Assembly: GCA_012845835.1 (NCBI GenBank)
Contig: JABAKD010000030.1
Location: 13,123,580 to 13,187,579 of the forward strand
DNA: 64,000 nt
From: Undaria pinnatifida
Lineage: Eukaryota > Sar > Phaeophyceae > Laminariales > Alariaceae
Direction: 5' to 3'
Below, in pieces: positions 47,601-59,600 of the stretch; the stretch's first letter is position 1; every line of letters begins with the position of its first letter. Under the pieces are notes generated by a model, which did no database searches, was not told where the DNA came from, and saw nothing but the letters and a program-made list of their open reading frames with translations. The position numbers were made by a program, and so were the translations under genes.

Positions 47601-50600
47601 ATCTCAAAAGGGATGCGTGGTCAATGGTTAAATTACTAAGACAAGCAACAAATGAGTACGCCCCCCCTCCCCCCACCCTCCCACTCCCACTCCGCTGCCA
47701 ATGTAGGACGGAAACCCGATGCTGTCAATGCTGGAGAGAGACGCCGCGTTTATCCTAGACGTGTTCACGGAGGTATTCGTCTGGTACGGTGAGGATGCCG
47801 AGCGCACGGCTCGCATCGGGGCCGTCAAGGTAGCCCACCAGCTCGTGCACGCCGTGGCGCGACCGCACTGGGCCGAGGAGATAACCCACGTCCGCGACAA
47901 CCGCGAGCCGTTCCTATTCCGCGTGAAGTTTTTCGACTGGGGAGTAGCTTCCAGGGGCCAGGTGAAGGGCCCGACGAACTGCATCTCGACCTTCCACAAG
48001 GCGATCCGCACCATCGCGGAGGTGCGACACGACCCGGAGACGGAGGTCGAGTTGAGATCAACGACCGTACTGATGACGGGGATCGGCGTTGACTTGCCGG
48101 CTCCTGCTGATGCTGCGGTGGCGGCGGCGGGAGCCGGGGCGGACGAAGGGTACGGGGAGCTGTTGATGTGGAGGGTTCACCCGAGGGGGCTGGTGTCGGT
48201 GCCGGAGGAGGAGTTCGGGCACATGCAGAGCACGCACAGGTGAGAGGTACTTGCGTCCGCGACCCCCTCCTCCCTCGCCTGCCATCCGCCGCCTTCCCTT
48301 GCCACCTCTCCTCTGTGTTATAGGCGGGTCCCCTGTCTATATTTTACGCTGGTGCGTGAAGTAAGAAACTCCTTCTCTAATTCCCACTAGGGTTTTAGAG
48401 GCGTAGGACCTTTTTTTTCTTCTCTCTTTTGCTTGTGACGGGTTTTTCTCCGCCGCCTTCCCTTGCCACCTCTCCTCTGTGTTATAGGCGGGTCCCCTGT
48501 CTATATTTTACGCTGGTGCGTGAAGTAAGAAAACTCCTTCTCTAATTCCCATCAGGGCTTTAGAGGCGTAGGACCTTTTTTTTCTTCTCTCTTTTGCTTG
48601 TGACGGGTTTTTCCCGACGTTTCGTGGGGTTATTTTTTGCTTCTCCTTATGTCTTGCCTCGCACGCTACCCCCAGCTATGTGTTCTTGTATGGCCACGAT
48701 GCGGCCGACGGTGGAGGCTACGACGATGACGAGGCGTCGGACCAAGAAGAAAACGATAGCGACAATGGTGACGGTGGCGGCGATAAGAACGGTTCTGTCT
48801 CGTCGGAAGACCCTGATTCCGTGCTCGCGGGTTTCGATGCGCGAGAAGGCGGTAGTGACGACGATAATGACGATGACGACGACGACGACGACGACGACGA
48901 GGAAGGGGATGAGGAGGGGGATGAAACTGCTGGTGGCGGCAAAAAGCGAAACGGAACTAACGGGAGGCGTGCGTCATCTCGCGCTAACGGTAGTAGTCGT
49001 GGTGGTGGTGGTGGCCGCAAGGCGAGGGAGTCGTCGGGGACACCAACGAAAAGTGGCGGTGGCGGCGCCGGTGGGGCAGGCGGGGCAGACAGTAGCAGCC
49101 GGCGAAAAACGATGTTTGCGGAGATGAAACGAGAGAGCATGGCGGGCACGCTGCAGCAGGTGGGGGGGAGACAGCGGCCGAGGAGGTCAAACTCAAACGA
49201 CAGCGCGGAGGTTTACCGCAAGGTGGACTCCATGTCTCTCCGAGAAGAAGACGAGGATGGCGACGGGGATGAGGAGAGGGAGAGGCGGAAACTGAAGAAA
49301 AATGCCCGCGCTAGCGAGTCCTCGCTGGTGGTGGGGAGTAGTGACAGCGAGGAAGACTCTGACGGCATCTCAGAACTTACGGCCGCAAGCGATGACGATG
49401 ATGATGACGATGACCGCGTTTCGGGAACGGGGGGCGGCGGCAGCAGCGATGAGGATAGCGATGATGACGGCGGCAGGCAAGGGGCGGAGCCGCGGTTCTT
49501 GATTTACTTTTGGGCTGGCATCAGGGCAAAGAAGAGCGACTGGGTGCTATGGAAGCTAGAGCTCGCCAAGACCATGATCCCGGAGTGGCAGAAGGTGAGC
49601 GAGTTTTCGAGAAGAAGAGGCCTTGTTTGCTCGATTTGCGTCCGGCCGGCGATAAAGGGGGAGTGGTGGTGGCGCTGTTGCTTGCGGGCAATTGCACCCT
49701 TGCGAGCGGGCGGGCTTGCGCGCTTGCTTTATTGTGCGTCTGCGTTCGTTTCGCGTTTTTGTGGGCTGGTGGGTTTGCGGGCTGAATCTTACTGCCTAAA
49801 GGTCTGACGTGCTTCGTGCTTGTCCTCGGCAACCTCGCTACCCCCACACTTTCCCCTTGTTCCTTCCCCTTGCTCTCCTTTGTGCCCCCCGCGTTTCTAT
49901 TTTGTCTTGATCACTCCTTCTTCATTTCATAGATTATGTGTATCTCTTACCGGTATCATTTAAATCCCTCTCTGCCCCCCCCCCCATTCGCCCCATCGAT
50001 GTAGGTGATCAACGCTGAGATCCCCCAAGTACAAGTGGTGCAGGGCCAGGAGCCTTTGCACTTCAGAAGGCTTTTCGGGGTCGGGAGGGATCGCGGGAGG
50101 TTGATCGTGCACGATCGGGTATGGCGGAAGCGGGACAACCCCGAGAAGCGTGTTTCGCTTTTCAAGGTCCAGCGAGTGCCAGACGGGGAGTTCCAGACTT
50201 TTCAGGCGAGCATGGTTTTCGACTGGTTTTCGGGATGTTTTAAGGTTGCTCGCCTCCGCCACTGCTGCTGCTGCTATGATGCGCACCTTATTCGTGTGGA
50301 GTTGCTTGAGTTTTTAGAGGAAGGGGCCGGGGGGGGCGGGGGGGGGGGGGTTGTTTTCGGTGTGCTTGAACATTCGGATAATCTTTTACTTCGTCCGACC
50401 TTACAAAACGTACCAGGTGCATAAAATTGTATTATTTCGAGGGTATGCTTTTACACGAGGTGGAACCTGACAATACCGAAACATGAAACGTGATAGTATT
50501 CGCTCATAGCTACGACAGACCAACAGCAGCAGTAGAAGAATTAGGACCAGCCGCGGCAGGAGAAGCCGCAACAGTAATACCGTGGAGAGCAGCCTCGGGT

Positions 50601-53600
50601 AGCGACATCTGCTACGACGCCTTCCCCCGCGCCCCCATTACTTACCCTTCCCTCCCAAGCCCGCCAGCCTATCCCACCCCTAGCCTGCAACCTCAAGCCA
50701 AAACCCCAACCCCCGCCCCCTCCCCCCCCCCCAATAAACCAACCCCCCACCAAAACCCAATCCCAACCCCCCCTATCCCAGGTTCCGCCGGCTGTAGGGT
50801 CGTTGAACTCTTTGGATGTTTTTGTTTGCATCTGCACGGTGGTCACGGACAATTGGGTGGGCAACAACGACGAAGCCGTGTTTTTCTGGGTGGGGAAGTA
50901 CGCCACACTATCTCTACAAGAGCACGGGGCAAAGGTGTGTGCGAGTAAGGTTTACGTTGCCGTAGGCATCTTGATTCCGTTTCGGTCGATGTTTTGCTTC
51001 GCAATTGTAACTAACGCTTTTTTGATGGTGTGTGTATGTGTGTGTGTTTTTGTTTTCGCTGAAGTGAGCGATAGGTGGGCTGTTTATTGTATCTGACAGG
51101 TTGTGTAGTACGAGGTACGAGATTTATGGTACGAAATACGAGATTTCGCGTCTTTTGCAGCTCTACCTTAACGCAATTTGGCTTAGAAGTGTGGAGGCGT
51201 TTGTGTGTGTTCTCCCCGTTAAACTGGTGTTTCCGCCCATCTACATGCGTTTTATACAATGGTTAATCATACGTAAGCTACAGCATTATTTCCAGGTATA
51301 CAGGCGGAGGGCGTGAATCGGAGTCGATTCTTCATCCGGTCTGAATATTATATTATAGCTTTTTCTCCGTCCCCTCTTGTTTTTTCTGATCCGTGCCACA
51401 AGGTCCTGATGGCTCTGATGGAGTATTACTGCATGCCCGCGGACTTCAACGTCCAAATCCTGGAAGAGGATGAGTTGTTCGACGACCACGCCCAGCTGTG
51501 GGACGAGCTGTCCGAGATGCTCGGAGGCGATGTAAGCCCTGAATGATTTTCCTTCCTTTTTTTCTCTTTTTGTTTCTTTTGGTTTGTTTTCATTTACCTG
51601 GTTTTTAGGTTTTTTGTGTTCTCCTTTTTTTCTTTGTGTTGTTGTGTTGTTATGTTGTTCTTCACCCCCCCCCCTCCCTTTACCGGTGCTTGAGAACGCT
51701 GTCGGTGTCGTAACCCCCGTGTCGAAGGATGTTTCTGCAACCGGTGACACAAACAATACCATCTCCCAAAATCTGAGAGACGTTTATTTTCGTTTCATTT
51801 TTACTTTTTGCTTTGGTGGTTGGTGGAAAACAAAAAGGCAGTTGAACGTTCGATTGGTTAATCGCTTGGTAGGCCGAGACGATCTTCAACTCATTTGTTT
51901 CTGTTTATGTATTATAAATATTGAAATACACTCCAGCTGTGAGATCGAAGATTTCGTCGAAAGTCGTCTTTGCAAGCTGTGTGTGATACTCCAATGGCGC
52001 GCATTACTGGGTGTGTGTCCTCATTATTATATCATGTGTAGAAGTTGAGATATAGACAAGTACAGATTACATTTTTTGTTATCGTCATAATTTCGTCCTT
52101 GTTACGTTTTTCAAGATTTTAATATTTCGGCCGTTTGTCTCAATTTTGGCTGCTTATAGCGTAACGGCAAAAATGTGACACCAAACATCTAGCGTCCAAG
52201 AATCTAACGCCCAAAATCCAGCGCAAGAATCTACGGCCAAAACCTACCGCCAAAAATCCATCGCAAATCATGTACTGCTGTAACGATCTTAAATCTAAGT
52301 AACGCCAATAAGCTCCCGTCACAACCCTAACGCCCTAAGTTCTAACGCAGAAAATGTGACGCCAAAACGAAAACCTTGAACAGGTGACGTGGGCGACGTG
52401 GGACGATGTCTTCGACGACGAATTCGACGCTGATGAGGATATGGGGTGCGTGCCCAAGCTGTACGTGGCGGACTCTGGGAGTGGCAACGTGGAGATGTGT
52501 TACCTTGGACATGTACAAAGGACCAGCCTTCTGCCCGAGGTGAGGCAAGGGCGGGGATGGCATTGATGCAGCAACAACTACCAACTGCACCACCCCTGGA
52601 CCGGGGCAACACTTTTTGGTCAAATGTGTCGCACCTCGGACAGTCACGATCTAGATCATATAGATCATATAGATCATATGGATCATATAGATCATCTGCA
52701 GTAGATCCTATGTGTGCCGTTGTGAGATGTTGGGCAGGATCGGTATATAGAAGAGTACGGATCCAACCTTGGAAGGTTTTGATTAAATCATGCAGATCGT
52801 GCGGCTCCCACTGGGTAACATAAGCTAGACCATACAGATGTTCCCTGAAACATCTAAATCATCGAGTCGGCACAGAGCTGTCCGACGTGCGAAATGTTTT
52901 TTTATTGTTGGGGCTCCTCATATGAGGAACTAACTGCCCAATGTCGTTGGAATACTTGATATTGTACCTTTTTCACAATTTTGTTTTTTCCGATGTTATT
53001 GGCGAGACCACTTCGGACGCCTGCTTCGATATAGAGGTAGCAATTTTCGTGTGGAATGTTTTCTGAATGATGGGGCTCCTTAACCCAAAATTGCCGGAAA
53101 AAAAAAATAATGGGCAATATATTTTTTTGCCTGATTCTTGTTGTGTGCATAGGCCATGGGATTTTTCATCCGGCAGCAGTTTTAATTTTTCGCCCAAAAA
53201 ATATATATGGGTTTTTGGGTTAAGAAGGACATGTCTTAACCTCCGAAAGTGAGGAACCTCAGGAGAAACAGGTCAACCTCTATCGTGGCGCGCGCCTTTG
53301 TTTGGACTTATAGTTAGTATTTATGAGCTACCTGGTATGTTTCATAGTTCGTCAAAGGCATTTTTTCGGGTGGAGCCTCCTCGGAAAGTTGCTGCATACC
53401 TGCAATAGCGTGCGTCCAACATGAACATAAACGTAAACATAATACAACGTATACATAAACTTGAACGTAAACATAAGCAACAGCAGCAGCAACTGTCTGT
53501 CTTACAGCCCTCCAAACCTGTCCCTATCTCTCGGTTCGTGCCCGGATCCAGACGGTAGCGGTGTTAGACACCGTCGAAGGCGTTTACCTGTGGCGCGGCT

Positions 53601-56600
53601 CCAAGTCGGATATTTCTCAGTATCGCGTGATTTATAGAGCCTGCAAGGCGTTTTGCTCTAACAAGGAGCTGGAGATTGGGCGCCGAGTCATCGAGGTCCA
53701 GGAAGGCCAAGAGCCCCTGGTTTTCCGCGCGAGATTCCAGGCCTGGGATGATGGGGGGCCTGGAGAAATAAAAAAGTTCGAGGATGTCTACGAGCAAAGG
53801 ATGGTGCAGCTGACGGTGAGTATTGGGAGGGTGGGGGGCGGGGACAAATGTTGCAAGGGTGTAAGTGTCCCGTAGGTGAAGGTTTTATTTCCCTGTTTAT
53901 TTTAGAACCTCGAGAAACGATTTCTCCAAAAGGACACATTTTGCGTGGTCTCTTGTCTCTTGTCGTTCACCGATGCTCCGTTTTTTTTTGTGGTACTCGG
54001 AAGTTCGTCCCCCTCCCTCTCTCCCTCCCTCCCTCCCTTCCCACTCTCCCACCCAACCACCCTCGTTTCCAAAAAATCACCCTAATTTCTTGGCGCCACA
54101 GAAAGAAGGCAAGCTTGGGGACATGTCGATGTTGAGGGGCCGCGTCTTAGGAGATGAGGAAGCCGCCAAATACTGGGATCAGCGAGGCGCTGAGCCGGGA
54201 GGGGGCGGGGTTAGAGAGGGGGTCTTCAGGGATGATCTAGCCTCCCGCTCGACGCAGAGGAGGGGTGCTCCTGGGCGCAAGGCGTGGGTAAAGCCTCCGC
54301 CGAAACCCCCATTGGACCTGGGCAAGGCTAAGGAACTGGAGGCGAAGAGGAACTTTTTAGCGCTCAAGGTGTGGGAGTTGGAGGTGGTTAAGGCGTTTTT
54401 TGGTGGGATGCGGTGCGGTGCAGTTTGGGTTGGTTTTTTTTTTTGGGGGGGGGAGGTGTGGTGCTACGCCGTGTGGTTCAGTTCTTCGGTTTAGTACGGT
54501 TCGGCGTTTGAGTTTTTTGGTGCGATATGGGTTTGGTTTCATTGTTCTTTTGGTGCGGTTTGGCGCGGTTTGGTTTCAGTTCTCGGGGTGGTTTGGGTTG
54601 GTTTGGTGTAATTTTGGTTTGATTTTGGTTATGTTTCGTTGCGTACCGTTTCGTTTTCGTTCCGTGTTACGCCGGCCCCGCTACCCTGCAATACGCATGC
54701 CTCCGCCTAACCCCCCCCCCCGCCTCCCCAACCTCCGCAACCTCCCTTAGGATCGTTTCGAGGGCCGGGGTGGCGCCGAAGCTTTCTGGGCGAACAAGCC
54801 AAAGAAGCAGGGCTCTTTCAGCCGTCGGAGATTGCTGGAGGCGAGGGAAGAATCGATCAAAGAAGGCCATGCCACCAAGTTTAAGGAGACAGGGCGAATA
54901 AACGTAGTTTCCGATAACTCGAGAAAACCTGTCACCCGTCGAAATAGTCTCGGGTCTAATGGTGGCGTTAGCGAGGGTAGCGGCGGCAGCGGCAGCGGCA
55001 GCCGCGGCGGCGGTGGGGGTGGGGGTGGGGCGGAAGAGGTGGAGGGGGAGGTGGGGGAGGAGGACGCCGCCGCGGGGGCGTCGGAGCCGGAGCTGGCCTC
55101 GTCGAGTCGGGTATCGTGGGAGTCGTCGTCATCTGCAAGGCGCAGACACGCTGCCACGGTGAGGAGGCGTGTAGGAGAAGGGCTGAGTTGGGGGGGGGGG
55201 GGGGGGGGGGGGCTACCTTTTGTCTTTTGGGATCGCTTGCGGGAAGAGGGGGTTCCATTGTACCGTTGTACGTGGAGCGGGAGGGGGCGGGGGGGATCGC
55301 GCCGATGCCGCTCAACACTAATTAATCAAGAGCGCGTGTGCTCGTTGGATGGGTCCTCGACGAGGACGGGAAGCCCGCAAGCTGTATTGTCTTCTTGCTA
55401 TCCAAACGAAATCGGTGTGTTTTGGCCTAAAAAATATAGGTCCAGTTCTCAAAGGGCAAATAACGATTCGAAGGTTGATCCAGTCCTCTTATGCCCCGTC
55501 CTTTACCATCTAGACGACCGTTCAACGTGCATCGTTTCCCCCCACGCATGCTGGTTGAAGTAGTCGATGCTCAAGAATCGAGAACACTGTTACTACTGTA
55601 TGCGCGCCCGATCCGACCGCAGCACTTTGCGCTCAATGACCCCCCCCCCTCCCTTCCGCCACCCCCGCCCCGCCCCCCCCTCCTCCTCCCTGCCCCCCCC
55701 CCCCCCCCCCCCCCCCACACACACACACGCCTCCCCCTCCCTACCTCGATTTCTCACTTCCCTCCAGCTTGAAGGAAAGGCAGCCGCGAACAAAGCTCGG
55801 AGATCGGCCGAGCCCTTGGCGGCTTCAGGTGGATCCTCGTCTCTCCGACGATCCTCCTCGGGCAACAATAATACCACCGGAGGGGGTGACGCTTCCGTTG
55901 CCTCCTCCTCGTCCTCTTCCGCTGCCACTACCTCTACTGGGTCACAGGCGAAAGCGAAAGCGCAGGGGAAGGGGCAGGGAAGCACGGTAGTAACAACGCA
56001 GGGTAAGGTTGTCGTTGGAGGCTGGGTACGGTGTGGTAGCAGTGGATCGCTATCACCCCCCCGGCCTCCGGGAGCAGGCGGGAAGCGGGGGGGGGGGGTG
56101 GTGTCGGGATGGGTGCGTCGCAGCAGCAGCTCATCCACGTCGCTTTCGCCACCAATGCCACCACGGTCAGTGGCGGAGGGAGCAACAGCGGCGGCGGCGG
56201 CGACGGCAAACAGGACTCCACCAAGGGTTTCCGCTGGGGCGACAGGTGGGGTGGGGGTGGGCGGCGCGCGGGGTTCTGCCGGACTGCGGGGGTCAGCGGG
56301 GGGGGCACTTGGTCCCGCGGGAACGCGGATTTCTCTGGATTCGATGAGGGTGGAGGTGGGCGAAGCCGCGCGAGATTCTGTAGACTCACCTGCGAGTCTC
56401 GCGAAGGCGGCGGAAGGAAGGCTTTCTATTACTGTGGGCGGTGGGAGGAGGTCTGGGGGGCACGCTCGCGTTGAGAAGACTTCGAGGGGGAGCTTGGACC
56501 GGGCAGGGGCAGGGGGGGGGGTTAGGGCGGGATCGTCCCGGTCAACAACGCCTGCTGGAAGCGGCAGGTTTTCTGAGCCGGGGGGGGGGCAGCGGTTGGA

Positions 56601-59600
56601 TGGGGAGAGGAGGGCGGCGAGAACCACGCCGCGTGGGGCGCAGAAGGTGGATGGGTTCGTCGATTATCGCTGGCGGGGGACGGCGGAGCTGCGGCCGGTT
56701 AGCAAGGAAAGGAGTTCGTTTGGGGCGCAGACGTTACCGCAACGAGGGGGTGTGGTGTCAGACAGCCGGCCGGATGTTGCTGCCCAGAGGGCGTACCGGA
56801 GGTTGAGGTCGAGGTCGGGGTCCGTTGTGGATAATGAAGGTTTCCAGGCGAGTAAAGGCGGGATTTGTTGTGTGGGAGTGGTGGTGGTGGCGGTGGTTGG
56901 CGGTGGGGGTTGAGGGGGCGGGGGGGGCGGGGGGGCGGTGGGGTTGGTGGTGTTGATGGTGGTGGCGGTAGAGTGGTGTGGCCATGGCTATTGCTTATAT
57001 TTCGAGCGCGCGTATCATATGTGTCTCGCGTTTTTTGCGTTTGGAACGCTTCGCAACTCTTGCCGTCGGTAGCCGTCGGTATCTTCGTACCACCTTTTTG
57101 AGGGGCACGGACCCCAGAGTTGTTACCACTCTAATCGCCCCCTCAGGCGGCCGTCTTGTAGTTATATATTGTAGACTCGACTCATTTGCCCGTATCCAAC
57201 CAACCGTTTTGCTGACGAAAGCTGTCCTTTTGCCAAATCACGAAAAAAATTGGAAAACAAAAAACACCCTTATTGCGGCATGCTGGTGGCATTAAGTATC
57301 ACCTCTATCGAGGCATGACTCCGTTGCTGCTGTCGTCGTCGTCGTCGTCGTTGTTACTGTTGTGTTGGTGTCGGTACCGATGATGTTGGCGTTGGCGTTG
57401 GCGTTTGCGTTGTGTTCGCGTTGCAGGAGGCATTAGACCAAGCGGAGCAAGAAGGCCGACGGCGGTCCTCAGGCGGCCTCGGCAGCTCCTCGAGGTCGTC
57501 CCCATCCACGCGGCAGTCTTGGCCCAACCCTCCCGTCATCGACGAGGTTGCGTCCGGCCGAGACTCCGGCGGCAAGACCAGCCTGCCGGGGGGGGGAGGG
57601 GGTAGTAGGGGAAGCTATGGTAAGGTTGGCAGGGGTGGGAGGAGCAGCGCTGGTGGGAATGGTGGGTGTGGAGAGGGGGTGGGAGGAGCGGCGCGGGATG
57701 ATGATAGTGCGGCATCCGCTTACAGCCGGGCTCTCGCGAGGGTACGACACGAGACGGTCCAGGAAGGGTTGAGGCATGGGCACGCCAGGGAGAGGGAGGG
57801 GGCAGGGCGGCACGCTCAGATTGTCAGGTGAGTGCTGCTGGTACCGCGCTTGAAAGAGGAGGGGAATGGGGGGGGGGGGGGGGGGGGGGCTAAGGTGCAT
57901 GCCGTGGTCAGGCCTCTTTTGCCGTTTATACATTATTTTTGGTGATGAGGAGCGCTCAGTCAAGGGACCGAACCACGGTCTCTTCTAAACCAAGGTAGCA
58001 TTTTTTTTTGCTATAGGATGCATGCCGCCAATATGTGGTACCTCGAACCACACCGCTCTGTCCGGATATAGGAGCACAAGGAGCCTTTGGTGTTGACGTA
58101 ACACTCAAAATGGTCCTTACGTTTTCGGACATTGAGTGGTTTGCGGGACGCCACTGCTGCCAAACAGCATATACGTTTCCGTACAGAGTGGCATCGGGAT
58201 GCCCCTGCTGCCCGTGGACAACAACAAAAACGGCGGCGGATCACTCGACCCAAGCGATAAGAAGAGCCGCCTGCTCTCGCGCGACGTGACGTTTCTCGCT
58301 GCTTCTCCTCGACAGGGGCTGTTCGTCATTGTTAGCTGCGGTATCCGCGTACGTGTCGAGGGTCAGCTCCTGGTGCTGGTGGTTGCTCGCTGGTGCTGGT
58401 GTTCTGGCGTTCGTGATTTTTGTGTTTGTGTCAGGTGTAAAAATGGACCGAGCGGGGCTGTGCCTCTGTATTGTGTTGAGCGCACTTTTTTTCGTCTCAA
58501 CATTTTTGAAGATACGTCGGCTGAGTTTGATCGCTGGGATAACCGACACTCGGCTTTGCAATCTGCGTGATGCAAGCAAGCTGCGCATTGCAAGCTGCGT
58601 AGTACGTCGGCTGCGCGTGGTCTACATTCCTCGTACTTTTTTTTATGATTCGCGGTGCCAGAGGAAGTGACGAGACAAAATGGTCATGCCTGGTGGTTTG
58701 TTTTTTGTTGTTGTATGTTTGTACTGGAAGGTTTTAGTTTGCGTTTCAGCCACCAACGTACTCTTAGTATCCCTGACTGGAGGGTTTTCGCCGCTCGCCC
58801 GCAAATACTACCTGTTACATTTCGATCGGCTCATTTGATTGCCGCCATCAAGTGTTGAAACGGTTTCGCGTTTCCATGTATCGACCCCTTTTTGTACCCT
58901 TCATCAAGGAATCCAAGCTCCCCCACAACAGCAGTTATCGTTCGTACGTAATAGCTTCAACAGCTGCAGGTAGCGCTTTTGTAGGAAAGCCCCACCCCCC
59001 TCTTTCATCCTAGCGTAACCCCCCCCGCGCCCCTCTCCCCCATCGCCCCGTCTCCTTCTCCAGGGATCCCGCTGGAAGTCCACTAGAAGACGACGGCAAC
59101 GCCAAGACGGCCAAAAACCCAGTGTCTCTCAAGCACGCCATGTCACGTGTAAAAGACCAGAGCAGGCCTACCTCCGCTCGCCCACCGACGCCCCCAGAGG
59201 CGCTATCGTCAGCGGTACCCGCAACCGACCCCACCAATGCCGCCGCGGCTGGCAGTGGTGGGGGTGGGGGCGCCCCCGCCCTCTCTGACGCCTCTCCGGG
59301 GCACACGCTTCGTGCCGCGGGCACCTCCCGGTCCTTGTCTGCCGAAGCGTCTACCTCCGCGTTACGGGCGAGCATTGAATCTGGGATGAGTTTCGATGAC
59401 GATGACGATGATCACGACGATGAGGAGGATGAGGAGGATGAGGATAGTCCCCGAAACCGCGGACGGCAGTACGATGACCGGTGGAAAGTACCCGGACACG
59501 CGGAATCGGTGCTTGCGTCGTTCGTTGAGAGGTTGGAGCACAGGGGGCATACCCTCGATGGTGATAATACGGAGGCGGGTGGGGGGGGGGGGATTGGGGG

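Larger units (their letters stand above)
45358..53815 (+). other. Six gelsolin-type repeats
   Basis: Repeat 1 (45358-45714): NNGDVYLVMH, LFYWVGSKASMDKGTVA. Repeat 2 (46046-46800): GSGRVLLVDDRNGHIYLWCG. Repeat 3 (46880-47940): VSLFRVTQ, FILDVFTEVFVWYGEDA, NREPFLFRVKFFDW. Repeat 4 (48150-50100): LLMWRVHP, SYVFLYGHDA, then a long insert, then FLIYFWAG and VVQGQEPLHFRRLFG. Repeat 5 (50155-51531): VSLFKVQRV, SLNSLDVFVCI, AVFFWVGKYA, LWDELSEMLGG. Repeat 6 (52384-53815): TVAVLDTVEGVYLWRGSKSD, VQEGQEPLVFRARF. Six repeats match gelsolin/villin size, expanded by inserts. Confidence 0.85.

Noticed and set aside
58016-58070. Possible exon RMHAANMWYLEPHRSVRI after a TATAG acceptor
   Set aside because: It joins in phase but hits a stop at once, whereas joining 57827 directly to 59064 gives an uninterrupted frame to the end.
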